Source of the DNA: Ereboglobus sp. PH5-10
Lineage (GTDB): Bacteria; Verrucomicrobiota; Verrucomicrobiia; Opitutales; Opitutaceae
DNA: 64,000 bases
Reading direction: 5' to 3'
Assembly: GCF_029504735.1 (NCBI RefSeq)
Contig: NZ_JAQFIP010000012.1
Span: 1-64,000 of the forward strand
Both the position numbers and the translations under genes were made by a program. The notes beneath the pieces are model-generated. The model saw only the letters and a program-made list of their open reading frames with translations. It did no database searches and had not been told where the DNA came from. Positions 35,267-45,597 of the stretch are shown here, piece by piece. The first letter of the stretch is position 1; every line of letters starts with the position of its first letter.

Positions 35267-36007
35267 ATGAAAAAAATTGCCATCCTTATCACCATGCTCG
35301 CGGGTATTGCCGGGCTTACGGCTTCCGCGCAACAGTCAGCGACCTCGTATAAAGTTACGACGGATTTTAGCTATACATCCCAGTATGTGTTTCGCGGTTT
35401 GAAGGCCGCGAGCGACGCGTTCACACCATCGGTCGAAGTCGCGGTCGATGATTTTTACGCCGGCTTGTGGACGATGCAGCCCGTCTCCGACTGGCGCGGT
35501 GAAAGGCCCCAAAACGAGGTCGATATTTACGCCGGTTACAAGCACAACCTGACCGAGACGATTTCCCTCGAGGGAGTCGCGACCTACTACTGGTATCCCG
35601 ATGCCACCGGAGATGAAACCTCGAAGACGTATGAGCTCGGTGTTGGCGCGACATGGTCAAAGAACCGCCTGTCGGCGAGCGCCTACTATTATTACGACTT
35701 CCGCAAGGAGGCCAGCACGCTGGTCGGCTCCGTCGGCTACAGCTTCCCGATCGAGAAGCTGGGCACGTCGGTTGACGTTGCGTTCTATCTCGGCACGGTT
35801 GGCGCCCACGACTGGGCTCCCGACTCGATTGGTGCCAGCCAGAAGAATTCCTACAACTACTACGGCTTCGACGTGAGCATTCCCTATCGCATCCGCGACA
35901 ATGCGACCGTCACGCTCGGTCTGCACTACGCGAACAACGAAAACACGCCTCTTAACACGCCGGACAACCGTTTCTGGGTCACCCTCGGCCTGTCGATTGG
36001 CTTCTAA
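35267..36007 (+). CDS. Outer-membrane beta-barrel protein (TorF/TIGR02001 type)
   Basis: A 246-residue protein with a signal peptide (MKKIAILITMLAGIAGLTASAQ). The mature part is made of alternating beta strands: VTTDFSYTSQYVFRGLKAAS, FYAGLWTMQPVSDWRG, NEVDIYAGYKHNLTETISLE, YELGVGATWSKNRLSASAYY, with a final FWVTLGLSIGF ending in Phe. The YVFRG motif and tyrosine-rich strands fit the family TIGR02001, annotated as putative porins (TorF). It presumably forms a small outer-membrane barrel. Function is unknown. A strong terminator follows 42 bp after the stop, so it is monocistronic and possibly well expressed. Confidence 0.85.
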   Translation: MKKIAILITMLAGIAGLTASAQQSATSYKVTTDFSYTSQYVFRGLKAASDAFTPSVEVAVDDFYAGLWTMQPVSDWRGERPQNEVDIYAGYKHNLTETISLEGVATYYWYPDATGDETSKTYELGVGATWSKNRLSASAYYYYDFRKEASTLVGSVGYSFPIEKLGTSVDVAFYLGTVGAHDWAPDSIGASQKNSYNYYGFDVSIPYRIRDNATVTLGLHYANNENTPLNTPDNRFWVTLGLSIGF

Positions 36008-36048
36008 TCCGGACCGGAGCGCCGCTAGCGCAAAATCAATCTCAAGCG

Positions 36049-36079
36049 AACCCGCCCCTTATGAAGGGCGGGTTTTTTT
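36049..36079 (+). terminator. Rho-independent terminator of the outer-membrane protein gene
   Basis: Stem AACCCGCCC (36049-36057) and GGGCGGGTT (36066-36074), loop CTTATGAA, followed by a T-run (36073-36079). Confidence 0.92.
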
Positions 36080-36176
36080 GCGGCCGGTCGCGGCGTGCGG
36101 AGCTTTCGCAAATTAGCCTTTGATTAATCGCCGCGGATTCGCGAGCCTGCGCCTTTTCCACAAACGAAACCAATCA

Positions 36177-37373
36177 ATGCCGTTTCCATTTTTCCAGAAA
36201 TCGAAGAAGCCCATTCTCGCGCGATGTCATGACGACCAGGTCACTAAAATGCGCCTGAAATACGATCCCTATTATCACGCCATGCAGTCGCAGCGTGGCA
36301 CCGAAATCACCATCGACGGGCGCCCCGCGATCATGCTCGCGAGCAACGACTACCTCGGGCTCTCCTTTCACCCCAAGGTCATCGAGGCCGCCTGCGCCGC
36401 GACGCGCAAATGGGGAACCAGTTCCACCGGCGCGCGCATTTCCAACGGCTCGCGCGCATACCACCTGGAGCTCGAGGAAAAACTCGCGGCGTTTCTCGGT
36501 CGCGAGGCCTGCCATGTGCACGCCGCCGGTTATCTTTCCTGCGTGAGCGCAGTCGCCTGTTTTGCGCAAAAAGGGGACATCATTCTCGCCGACAAAAACA
36601 ACCACTCGAGCCTCTGGGACGGAACTCGTCTCTCGCACGCGCAAGTGGAGCGCTTTTCGCACAACAACACCGCCGATCTCGCCGACCTTGCGGAATCGCT
36701 TCCGCCCGCGACGCCAAAAATGTTTGTCGCCGAGGGCGTTTATTCGATGGAGGGCCACATCGCGGCGCTCCCCGAGCTTCTCGACGTCGCGGACCGCTAT
36801 AACACGTTCAACGTGATCGATGATGCGCACGGCTTCGGCGTGCTTGGGCGGCAGGGGCGCGGCACGGTCGATCATTTTGGCCTCAATGACCGCGTCGATG
36901 TTCTCTGCGGCAGCCTTTCGAAATCGCTCTCGAGCACGGGCGGTTTTATCGCCGGCAGCCGCGCGGTGATCGAGTATCTCCGCACCCATTCCAAGCAGAC
37001 TATTTTCAGCGCCGCGCTCAGTCCCGGCCAAGCCGCCGCCGCGCAAGCCGCGCTCGAAGTCCTGCAAATCGAGCCGCAGCATCACGAGCGACTCTGGCAA
37101 AATACCAGGCGCTATCGCGACATGCTCCACTCGCTCAAACTCGACACATGGGGCAGCGAGGCGCCCGCCATCCCCGTTGTGCTTGGCTCGAAGGAGCGCG
37201 TTTACCGTTTCTGGCAGGCGCTTCTCGAAAAGGGCGTCTTCACTGTTATGTCGATCGCGCCGGCGGTGCCGCCCGGCAAGGACTTGATCCGCACCGCGAT
37301 TTCGGCCTGGCACACCGACGAGCAGCTCGAGCGCATCGCCGACGCGATGGCTTACGCCGTCAAAAAATTATAG
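36177..37373 (+). CDS. Alpha-oxoamine synthase (serine palmitoyltransferase/KBL/BioF family)
   Basis: A 398-residue PLP enzyme that condenses an amino acid with an acyl-CoA. Fold-type I landmarks are NDYLGLSFHPKV (58-69), TGARISNGSRAYHLELEEKL (84-103), IDDAHGFGVLG (214-224) and the PLP lysine in CGSLSKSLSSTGGF (Lys249). The EGVYSMEGHIAALPEL block and APAVPPGKDLIRTAISAWHT are closer to serine palmitoyltransferase-like members than to BioF, but I cannot decide between sphingolipid synthesis, threonine degradation and biotin synthesis. No biotin, tdh or ceramide-synthesis genes are adjacent. The N-terminal extension MPFPFFQKSKKPILARCHDD is typical of the SPT-like branch. ATG 36177 is the chosen start. 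Confidence 0.87.
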   Translation: MPFPFFQKSKKPILARCHDDQVTKMRLKYDPYYHAMQSQRGTEITIDGRPAIMLASNDYLGLSFHPKVIEAACAATRKWGTSSTGARISNGSRAYHLELEEKLAAFLGREACHVHAAGYLSCVSAVACFAQKGDIILADKNNHSSLWDGTRLSHAQVERFSHNNTADLADLAESLPPATPKMFVAEGVYSMEGHIAALPELLDVADRYNTFNVIDDAHGFGVLGRQGRGTVDHFGLNDRVDVLCGSLSKSLSSTGGFIAGSRAVIEYLRTHSKQTIFSAALSPGQAAAAQAALEVLQIEPQHHERLWQNTRRYRDMLHSLKLDTWGSEAPAIPVVLGSKERVYRFWQALLEKGVFTVMSIAPAVPPGKDLIRTAISAWHTDEQLERIADAMAYAVKKL

Positions 37374-37394
37374 GTTCAGCCGGCGCATCCTGGC

Positions 37395-37417
37395 GCGACA
37401 TAAATCGACTCAATTCG
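37395..37417. repeat. Short dispersed repeat, copy 2
   Basis: A 23-bp sequence starting GCGACATAAATCGACTCAAT, matching 20 of 23 positions of the copy at 11870-11892. Here it overlaps a perfect 8-bp hairpin, CGACTCAA (37406-37413) and TTGAGTCG (37420-37427), placed between two convergent genes, where it could help end transcription. Confidence 0.5.
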
Positions 37418-37439
37418 ATTTGAGTCGGGTCACGACGAG

Positions 37440-38231
37440 TTAAGTCGAACTGTTCGCAACAGCACCGCGCAACGAATCGCGCAGCAGTTGCGCAATGTGC
37501 ATCGTTTTCGCCGGACGCCCGCCCTTTGCGGCAAGGCCGCCGAGACTCATCAGGCAGCTTTGGTCGATGGAGACAATCATGTCGGGATTGCCGGCGAGCA
37601 GATGGTCGAGCTTGAGTTCGCCCATCGATTTTGAAATGTGCGGAAACGTGACGGAGAACGTGCCGCCAAAACCGCAGCATTGCTCGGACTCGTCGAACTC
37701 AAGCACGCGCAAACCCTCAATGGATCGCAGAAGCGTGAGCGCGGCCGCGCCGGTCGCCGTGCCGCGCGAGTGACATGAACGGTGAAAAACAACGGAGGCG
37801 GGCGCGTCCACGCGTCCCGGCCACTTGGAGACTCCGAGTCCGTTCACAATGTAATCGACAAGCTCCCATGTGCGCCCGGCGAGTTTCCGCGCGGCGGGAA
37901 GCGTTTGCGGCTCCTTCTCGAAGGCGAGCAGCGCGCCGTGGCGAATCATCGCGGCGCACGAGGCCGAGGGGATGATCAACGGGGCGTCGCCGGTGAACGT
38001 GTCGAGCACATGGCGGAGCACTTTGCGCGAGGCGTTCCAGTCGCCGCTGTTGAACGCCGGCTGGCCGCAGCAGGTTTGCGCCTCGGGAAAATCAATCGAG
38101 CAGCCGAGGTGCTCGAGTATCTCGACAGTGGCCGCGCCCACATCGTCGAAAAGCGCGTCGCACAGGCAGGTGGCCATGAGCTGGATGTGTTTGCCGGTCG
38201 GCCGGTCGGGACATTCGTGGTCGCTGGTCAT
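37440..38231 (-). CDS. lutA: LutA/YkgE-like CCG-domain Fe-S protein
   Basis: A 263-residue protein with two cysteine-rich CCG domains: QTCCGQPAFNSGD (about residues 52-64) and EQCCGFGGTFSV (about 190), each preceded by its partner cysteine region (MATCLCDAL; VVFHRSCHSRGTATG). In LutA (YkgE), glycolate oxidase and heterodisulfide reductase subunits these modules hold Fe-S clusters for electron transfer from lactate or glycolate oxidation. Partner genes lutB and lutC are absent from this window, so it appears orphan. I placed the start at 38231 (MTSDHECPDRPTGKHIQL); the frame stays open upstream through the poly-C tract, where it reads as polyglycine and is not credible. A slightly later start at MATCL is also possible. 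Confidence 0.82.
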   Translation of the reverse strand: MTSDHECPDRPTGKHIQLMATCLCDALFDDVGAATVEILEHLGCSIDFPEAQTCCGQPAFNSGDWNASRKVLRHVLDTFTGDAPLIIPSASCAAMIRHGALLAFEKEPQTLPAARKLAGRTWELVDYIVNGLGVSKWPGRVDAPASVVFHRSCHSRGTATGAAALTLLRSIEGLRVLEFDESEQCCGFGGTFSVTFPHISKSMGELKLDHLLAGNPDMIVSIDQSCLMSLGGLAAKGGRPAKTMHIAQLLRDSLRGAVANSST

Positions 38232-38305
38232 GAGAAAAACAAAATCGTGGGCGAAAATGTGCGCATCTTTATGAGCGAAGTCGAGCAAATGGAACAACAA
38301 CCCAA

Positions 38306-38404
<99 letters not shown>

Positions 38405-38483
38405 CCGGGACGCAATCGCGTTTTTTGAAATTTTGGGATTTGGAAATTTTTCGCGCACTTGTTTGCATTCAGAAACTTTCCCG

Positions 38484-39413
38484 ATGAAAACCCGACACGT
38501 TGCGACCGCCGCCCTGTTCTGCCTTTCCCTTCTCCTTTGCCGAGCCTTGTCCGGCGCGCCGGCAATCGACTGGACCAAGGCGGAGGACATCCGACCCGGA
38601 ATCAAATTGCTCAAGCTGGATACCGACCAGCCCCGGCTTTTGAAAATCAACCTGATGCGCATCGACCTGCGGACGCCGGGGCTCAAGTTCACCGGCACGC
38701 CCCGCGACGCCGACTGGGGAAAGCCCATGCCCGACTACGAAAAAATGGTGATTCGCACCAAGCGCGTTCGCACCCGCGATTTCCTCCTCAACGCCCGCAC
38801 GCCAAAAAGCGAGGGCGGACTCGGGCTCGACATGGTCGCCGCCGCCAACGCCGCCCCGTGGAAACCCTGGGTCAAGCCATACACCCACAAATACGGGCAT
38901 CCCCACGGGCTCTGCATCACCGACGGCGAGATCATTTGCGACACCAAGCCCCACCGCGCGCAATTCGTCGTCTATGCGGACGGCCGCGCGGACATTGTCA
39001 CATCCGTTTCCGAGGCGGACTACAAAAAGATCGGCATGACCGTGGCCGGTTTCGCCATCATCCTCCGCAAAGGAGAACTCCAAGGGCAGGAAGGCCCCGT
39101 CGGAACCTCGCTGCACCCGCGCATCGCCTACGGCCTTTCGCAGGATCGCAATTATTTCTACATTATAACCATCGACGGACGCCAGAAAGGCTGGAGCCTC
39201 GGTGCGAACACACACGAAACCGCCCGCTTCCTCAAGGCCGCCGGCAGCTCCGACGCGATCAACATGGACGGCGGCGGCTCAACCACCCTCTGCTACTGGG
39301 ACGCAAATCAGCAAAAAGCCCTCCTCGCCAACCGCCCCACCGCCAAATCCCACGAACGCTCCGTCGGCTCCAACATCGGCATTTACCTGACCGCGCAAAC
39401 CAAGACGCGCTAA
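38484..39413 (+). CDS. Secreted NAGPA-domain (phosphodiester glycosidase family) protein
   Basis: A 309-residue protein with a signal peptide (MKTRHVATAALFCLSLLLCRALSGA). The mature part matches the NAGPA/DUF2233 fold of phosphodiester alpha-GlcNAcase relatives: FLLNARTPKSEGGLGLDMV, HGLCITDGEIICD, LHPRIAYGLSQDRNYFYIIT and the signature DAINMDGGGSTTLCY near residue 255, which carries the conserved active-site Asp-Gly-Gly-Gly-Ser. Bacterial members process phosphodiester-linked glycans of the envelope, but the substrate here is unknown. I chose ATG 38484; the frame continues upstream through the poly-C tract without plausible protein. About 190 bp of non-coding DNA follow before tatA. Confidence 0.83.
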   Translation: MKTRHVATAALFCLSLLLCRALSGAPAIDWTKAEDIRPGIKLLKLDTDQPRLLKINLMRIDLRTPGLKFTGTPRDADWGKPMPDYEKMVIRTKRVRTRDFLLNARTPKSEGGLGLDMVAAANAAPWKPWVKPYTHKYGHPHGLCITDGEIICDTKPHRAQFVVYADGRADIVTSVSEADYKKIGMTVAGFAIILRKGELQGQEGPVGTSLHPRIAYGLSQDRNYFYIITIDGRQKGWSLGANTHETARFLKAAGSSDAINMDGGGSTTLCYWDANQQKALLANRPTAKSHERSVGSNIGIYLTAQTKTR

Positions 39414-39550
39414 CGCATTTAGTGAGACAGGGCGCGACTTTGACGCGACCGGTGACCTGATGATCACCGTCCTGTCGTTGGGCCAGGGCGACGCGGGAAC
39501 TCCGGTCACGCCGGATTTGAATAACGCTAAGGAAACGGCTTGTTTGATAC

Positions 39551-39579
39551 AAAAAAAGACGACCGGGCGGGTCGTCTTT
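39551..39579 (-). terminator. Terminator of tatA
   Basis: On the minus strand, stem AAAGACGACC/GGTCGTCTTT (plus-strand 39555-39564 and 39570-39579) is followed by a T-run (plus-strand A-run 39551-39557). It lies 30 bp past the tatA stop codon. The hairpin may also stop plus-strand transcription. Confidence 0.85.
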
Positions 39580-39609
39580 CGCTGAAAAGAGAATGTGAAA
39601 ATAATAGGG

Positions 39610-39870
39610 TCAGTTCGAACCGTTGGTTTTGACGCTGTCGTCGGCTTTTTTCTTTACCGTTTTCTTGGCCTCGGGTTCGTCGTCCTCATCCTCGTCCTTA
39701 TCGTTTTCAGCGGAGGCCTTTTTGAACTCGCGGATGGACTGGCCAAGACCCTTGGCGAGGGAGGGGAGCTTCGCGCCGCCGAAGAGGAGGAGTAATACGG
39801 CGAAGATAATTACCAGCTCGGTGGCGCCGAGGCCGAAGACGGCGAGGATCAAACTTGGGTCGCTATTCAT
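39610..39870 (-). CDS. tatA: Twin-arginine translocase subunit TatA/E
   Basis: An 86-residue protein with the standard TatA layout: an N-terminal membrane helix (about residues 14-30, [19 protein letters not shown]), the FGGAKLP hinge, an amphipathic helix ([19 protein letters not shown]) and a very acidic then basic tail ([19 protein letters not shown]). It forms the pore-like part of the Tat system that exports folded proteins. TatB and TatC are not in this window. It lies 91 bp downstream of rpoD on the same strand, with a hairpin in between and its own terminator after it. Confidence 0.93.
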   Translation of the reverse strand: MNSDPSLILAVFGLGATELVIIFAVLLLLFGGAKLPSLAKGLGQSIREFKKASAENDKDEDEDDEPEAKKTVKKKADDSVKTNGSN

Positions 39871-39910
39871 GGTGGTTTTCGGGGAAGGTGTTGTTTATTG
39901 GATGATGAGT

Positions 39911-39937
39911 AAAGGGCGAAAAAGGGTTTCGCCCTTT
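39911..39937 (-). terminator. Possible terminator or attenuating hairpin after rpoD
   Basis: A perfect 11-bp stem, AAAGGGCGAAA (39911-39921) and TTTCGCCCTTT (39927-39937), loop AAGGG. On the minus strand it is followed by ACTC rather than a long T-run, so termination may be partial and allow some read-through into tatA. Confidence 0.6.
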
Positions 39938-39961
39938 GTTTTTGTGTTTGTCAGGAAGGGC

Positions 39962-41797
<1,836 letters not shown>

Positions 41798-41821
41798 GGT
41801 GTGTGATGCGAGTAAAATAAA

Positions 41822-43699
41822 CTAGTCAACGGCAGGCAGCCCGAATGGCTGGCGCAGTTGACGTTGGATGTCGGTGCGTTGTTTGATCAGAGAAATTGCG
41901 TCAACTTCACTGTTCGCCTGAAGGGTTGAGAGCGCAAGTTCTATTTGACGAAGTTGCGGCTCCAGCGCGCGGTTACGGATGGCGGTGAGGGCTTGGTTGG
42001 CAATGCGGCGCGGGTCGTCGTGTTCGCAGGTTTCGGCGAGGATGGCGGCGGCAAGGGCGCGTTGTTCGTCGTTTTCGGCGATTTCGTCGAGGTGGTCGCG
42101 CCCGGGCCAGTCGTTTTGCTCGAAGTGGCTGAGGGCGGTGTTGAGGAGCTGGCCGACGGGGTGGGTTTGGTCGATCCAGCCGATGCGCTCGTCGGTGAGC
42201 AGGTGCGCGATGGGCACACCGAGGGATTCGTGGTTAAGGCAGAGGAGGAGGAGGTGATACTCGGGCGTTGTGTTTTGGGCGGGAAGGGTTTGCGCGACGG
42301 CGGGCGTTTCGGGCTGCGTCGTGTAAGAGGCTCGGGTTTGAGCCTGGGCGCGATAGGCCTCGAAATCGCGGGATAGGGCGTTGATGGGGATGCGAAGGCG
42401 GGAGGCGATTTCGTTGAGATACTCGGCGCGCGTGATCTCGGAATCGGTTGCGAGGATGATATCAAAAAGGGCTCGGGCGGTGGCGTGTTTTTGCTCGGCG
42501 GAGGCCGCGGCGGGGTCGGGGAGGTGACTGCGACAGGCGAAGGTCATCGCGCTCTGGGCGTGTCGCTTGAGCTCGGCGTAGGCGGCGATGCCGCGTTCGC
42601 GAAAAAGGTCGTCGGGGTCGATTTTTTCGTCGCCCGCGAGGGCGAGGAAGCGCGTCTCGAGGCCGGCTTTGAGCGCGAGGGGCAGATACCGGAGCGCGGC
42701 GTTTTGGCCCGCGGAATCGCCGTCGAAGAGACATTCGACTTGCGGGTGATAGCGGCGGAGGAGCGTGAGCTGGCTTTCGGTGATCGCGGTGCCCTGCGGG
42801 GCGATGGCGGTTTTGAGGCCGACGGACCAGCAGCGGAGCGCGTCGAGCTGGCCCTCGACGAGGACGAAGGGCGCGTCGGGGCCGACGGCGGTGCGGGCGC
42901 GGTCGAGATTAAAGAGGAGGTGGCCTTTGGTGAAGATGGGGGTCTCGGGCGAGTTGACGTATTTGGCCTCGCGCGCGGGATCGTCCTGCGGAGTGAGATC
43001 GGTCTGGCGCGCGGTGAACGCGACCACGCGGCCCTGATGGTCGCGAATGGGAATCATGAGGCGGCCGCGGAAGCGGGACTTGACCGAGTGGAGGTTGACC
43101 GGGGCGTTTTCGTTGATAAAAAAAAGTCCGCAGCGGCGAAACGCCTCCTCGGAGAAACGCTCCTTGTGCAGGCGCGAGAAAAGCGCGCTGCCGTCGGGCG
43201 CGACGGCGCCGATCTTGAACTCCTCGGCAAGATCGGGCGTGAAGCGGCGTTTGTTTTTCCAATACTCGCGCATCCACTCGCCGGTGGTGTTTTTCGTGTC
43301 GGCGATTTTGAAAACCTGGTGGAAATGGTCGGCGGCGATTTCGTGGATGGCGAAGAGTTCCTGGCGCAGCGAGCGCTCCTCGCGCGTGGGGCCGGAGCCT
43401 TCCTCGTATTCGATGGCGACGTTGTAGCGGCGGCCGAGCGTCTCAATGGCCTCGGTGAAATCGAGCCCCTCGGTCTCGCGCACGAATTGGATGATGTCGC
43501 CAGCCTTGTCGCAGCCGAAGCACTTGTAGAAACCCTTGTCGGGATCGACGGTGAATGAGGGCGTTTTTTCGTTGTGGAAAGGACACAGCCCCTTGAAACG
43601 CGAACCAGCGCGCTTGAGCGTCGCCACGCGACCCACCACATCCACGATGTTCACGCGAAATTTCAGGTCGCGCAGGCATGTGGGTTTGACGATGGGCAT
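41822..43699 (-). CDS. dnaG: DNA primase
   Basis: A 625-residue bacterial primase that makes RNA primers at the replication fork. The N-terminal CHC2 zinc-binding domain shows CPFHNEKTPSFTV and KGFYKCFGCDKAGD (about residues 39-69). The Toprim catalytic core contains VEGQLDALRCWSVGLKTAIA and ECLFDGDSAGQNAALR. The C-terminal helicase-binding region is degenerate but alpha-helical, as expected. Only 24 bp separate it from rpoD, so both are co-transcribed. Upstream of its start are four closely spaced CTTCAG units on the coding strand. Confidence 0.97.
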   Translation of the reverse strand: MPIVKPTCLRDLKFRVNIVDVVGRVATLKRAGSRFKGLCPFHNEKTPSFTVDPDKGFYKCFGCDKAGDIIQFVRETEGLDFTEAIETLGRRYNVAIEYEEGSGPTREERSLRQELFAIHEIAADHFHQVFKIADTKNTTGEWMREYWKNKRRFTPDLAEEFKIGAVAPDGSALFSRLHKERFSEEAFRRCGLFFINENAPVNLHSVKSRFRGRLMIPIRDHQGRVVAFTARQTDLTPQDDPAREAKYVNSPETPIFTKGHLLFNLDRARTAVGPDAPFVLVEGQLDALRCWSVGLKTAIAPQGTAITESQLTLLRRYHPQVECLFDGDSAGQNAALRYLPLALKAGLETRFLALAGDEKIDPDDLFRERGIAAYAELKRHAQSAMTFACRSHLPDPAAASAEQKHATARALFDIILATDSEITRAEYLNEIASRLRIPINALSRDFEAYRAQAQTRASYTTQPETPAVAQTLPAQNTTPEYHLLLLCLNHESLGVPIAHLLTDERIGWIDQTHPVGQLLNTALSHFEQNDWPGRDHLDEIAENDEQRALAAAILAETCEHDDPRRIANQALTAIRNRALEPQLRQIELALSTLQANSEVDAISLIKQRTDIQRQLRQPFGLPAVD

Positions 43700-43714
43700 G
43701 GTGGAAGAAAAAGG

Positions 43715-43743
43715 CTGAAGGACTGAAGAGCTGAAGGCTGAAG
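43715..43743. repeat. Four CTGAAG units in the dnaG leader
   Basis: CTGAAG occurs at 43715, 43723, 43731 and 43738, reading CTTCAG on the dnaG coding strand, within 45 bp of the start codon. It may be a remnant of a small repeat or a pyrimidine-rich leader; no function is evident. Confidence 0.6.
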
Positions 43744-43934
43744 CGGAACGCGGATTCCGGGACGCGGAACGGATAAGAGCGAGCGGAAAATAATCGGCGG
43801 GCGGCAGTTGACGCGTGTTAGAACGGAATGGTTACAAGAAGTTGCGGGGATGCAAAAAATTTCCGACGGGGCCGCGTTGCACGGTGCGTGTGCGCGCCGG
43901 CGAACATGTCGGGATGTGCAAATGCGAGGGCTTG

Positions 43935-43952
43935 GCGGCGATTCATCGCCGC
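43935..43952. other. Hairpin downstream of metG
   Basis: A 7-bp stem GCGGCGA/TCGCCGC with TTCA loop, 40 bp past the metG stop codon on the minus strand. No T-run follows, so it is not a standard terminator. The remaining 292 bp between metG and dnaG hold nothing else I recognise apart from the CTGAAG units. Confidence 0.4.
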
Positions 43953-43991
43953 GCTTGGAAACGAACCGCCGGCGCGAATCGGCACTCCTTC

Positions 43992-45533
43992 TTACGAGGT
44001 TTTTGTTTGCGGCCTCGGAAACAGGATCGCCGACTCGGCGACTTTGTTGCCGGTCAGGCGGGCGCCCCAGACGAGTTCGTCGCGCCAGTTGGGCTCGGTT
44101 TTGGCGCCGATCACATCGCGGATTTTTGCCGTGGCGCCGGGGATCACCGCGTAGAGGAGCGCGTTGGCGAGGCGCAGGGACTCGGCCATTGTGGCAAGCG
44201 AGGTTTTTAACGCGGCCCGGTCGGCGGGCTCCGCCGATTTGCCGAGTTTCCACGGGGCGCGTTTTTCAATGTAGGCGTTGGTCGCGGTGACGAAGGAGAA
44301 GGTGCGCTCGAGCGCGATGTGGAACTGGAAGCCTTCGTTGAGCGTGATGACTTCGTCGCGCGTTTTTTCCCAGAGGGTTTTCAACTCGGTTTCGAGTTCG
44401 CCGCTCGCGCCCGCGTCGGCCTCGGGGATGACGCCGCCGGCGAAGCGGTTGGTCATGTTGAGCGTGCGGTTGACGAGGTTGCCGAGGTTGTTGGCGAGGT
44501 CGGCGTTGTAGCGGGCGAGGAATTGCGTTTGCGAAAAATCGCTGTCCTGGCCGACGCTCATTTCGCGGATCACGAAGTAGCGCAGCGCGTCGGCGCCGTA
44601 TTGGTCGGCGAAGGCGACGGGGTCGACGAAGTTGCCGGTGCTCTTGGACATTTTGCTGCCGTTGATCGACCACCAGCCGTGCACGAGCAGCGAGCGCGGG
44701 GGCTCGATGCCGGCGGCCTTGAGCATGATGGGCCAGTAGACGGCGTGCGGCGGCACGAGGATGTCTTTGCCGATGACGTGAAAGTTGGCGGGCCAGAAAC
44801 CGGGCTTTTCGGTGACGGCGGTGTAGTAGTTGGTGAGCGCGTCGAACCAGACGTAGGTGACGAAGTTTTCGTCGAAGGGCAGGGGGATGCCCCACTCGAG
44901 GCGTTCCTTGGGGCGCGAGATGCAGAGGTCGTTGAGCGGTTCCTTGAGGAATTCGATGACTTGTTTCTGGCGGTAGCGGGGGAAGACAAAATCCTCGTGC
45001 GTCTTGAGGTGCTCGATGAGCCAGTCCTGATACTGGCGGAGTTTGAAGAAGTAATTGCTTTCGGTGATTTCGGTGACTTCGCCGAAGATTTCCGGCCAGG
45101 TGCCGTCGGGGTTGCGGTCCTTGTCCTGGAGAAATTGCTCCTGGCGCGTGGAGTAGAAGCCCTTGTATTCGGCTTTGTAGATTTCGCCCTTGTCGTAGAG
45201 TTTCTGGAGGATTTCGCAGACGACTTTTTTGTGGCGGGGCTCGGTGGTGCGGATGAAGTCGTCGTTGGAGATTTCGAGCTTGGCGCAGAGGTCGCGGAAT
45301 TCCTGCGAAACTTCGTCGCAGAATTGTTGCGGGGCGATGCCCTTGGCGCGGGCGGATTGCTGGACTTTCTGGCCGTGCTCGTCCACGCCGGTGAGGAAGA
45401 ACACCTTGTCGCCCATCTGGCGGCGGAAGCGGGCGATGACGTCGGTCAGCACTTTTTCGTAAGCGTGGCCGAGGTGCGGGGAGCCGTTCACGTAGTCGAT
45501 GGCGGTGGTGATGTAGAAGTTGCGGGTGCTCAT
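43992..45533 (-). CDS. metG: Methionyl-tRNA synthetase
   Basis: A 513-residue class I synthetase. The HIGH region is IDYVNGSPHLGHAYEKVL (near residue 13) and the KMSKS loop is SKMSKSTGNFVDP (about 300). The connective-peptide region holds YKGFYSTRQEQFL and lacks the zinc-knuckle cysteines, as in the shorter MetG type. Catalytic-core motifs FVTYVWFDALTNYYTAV and VPPHAVYWPIMLKAAG are clear. The C-terminal anticodon-binding helices end at AESAILFPRP. There is no tRNA-binding dimerisation domain at the C-terminus, so this is the short form. The 58-bp intergenic leader before the next upstream gene on the same strand is too short for a T-box. Confidence 0.96.
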   Translation of the reverse strand: MSTRNFYITTAIDYVNGSPHLGHAYEKVLTDVIARFRRQMGDKVFFLTGVDEHGQKVQQSARAKGIAPQQFCDEVSQEFRDLCAKLEISNDDFIRTTEPRHKKVVCEILQKLYDKGEIYKAEYKGFYSTRQEQFLQDKDRNPDGTWPEIFGEVTEITESNYFFKLRQYQDWLIEHLKTHEDFVFPRYRQKQVIEFLKEPLNDLCISRPKERLEWGIPLPFDENFVTYVWFDALTNYYTAVTEKPGFWPANFHVIGKDILVPPHAVYWPIMLKAAGIEPPRSLLVHGWWSINGSKMSKSTGNFVDPVAFADQYGADALRYFVIREMSVGQDSDFSQTQFLARYNADLANNLGNLVNRTLNMTNRFAGGVIPEADAGASGELETELKTLWEKTRDEVITLNEGFQFHIALERTFSFVTATNAYIEKRAPWKLGKSAEPADRAALKTSLATMAESLRLANALLYAVIPGATAKIRDVIGAKTEPNWRDELVWGARLTGNKVAESAILFPRPQTKTS

Positions 45534-45597
45534 TATTTGTAAGGAGCGGAGGAAAAGGGTGAGCGGGGTGATTGTCGAAGAGGAAAATGCGGGGCGA

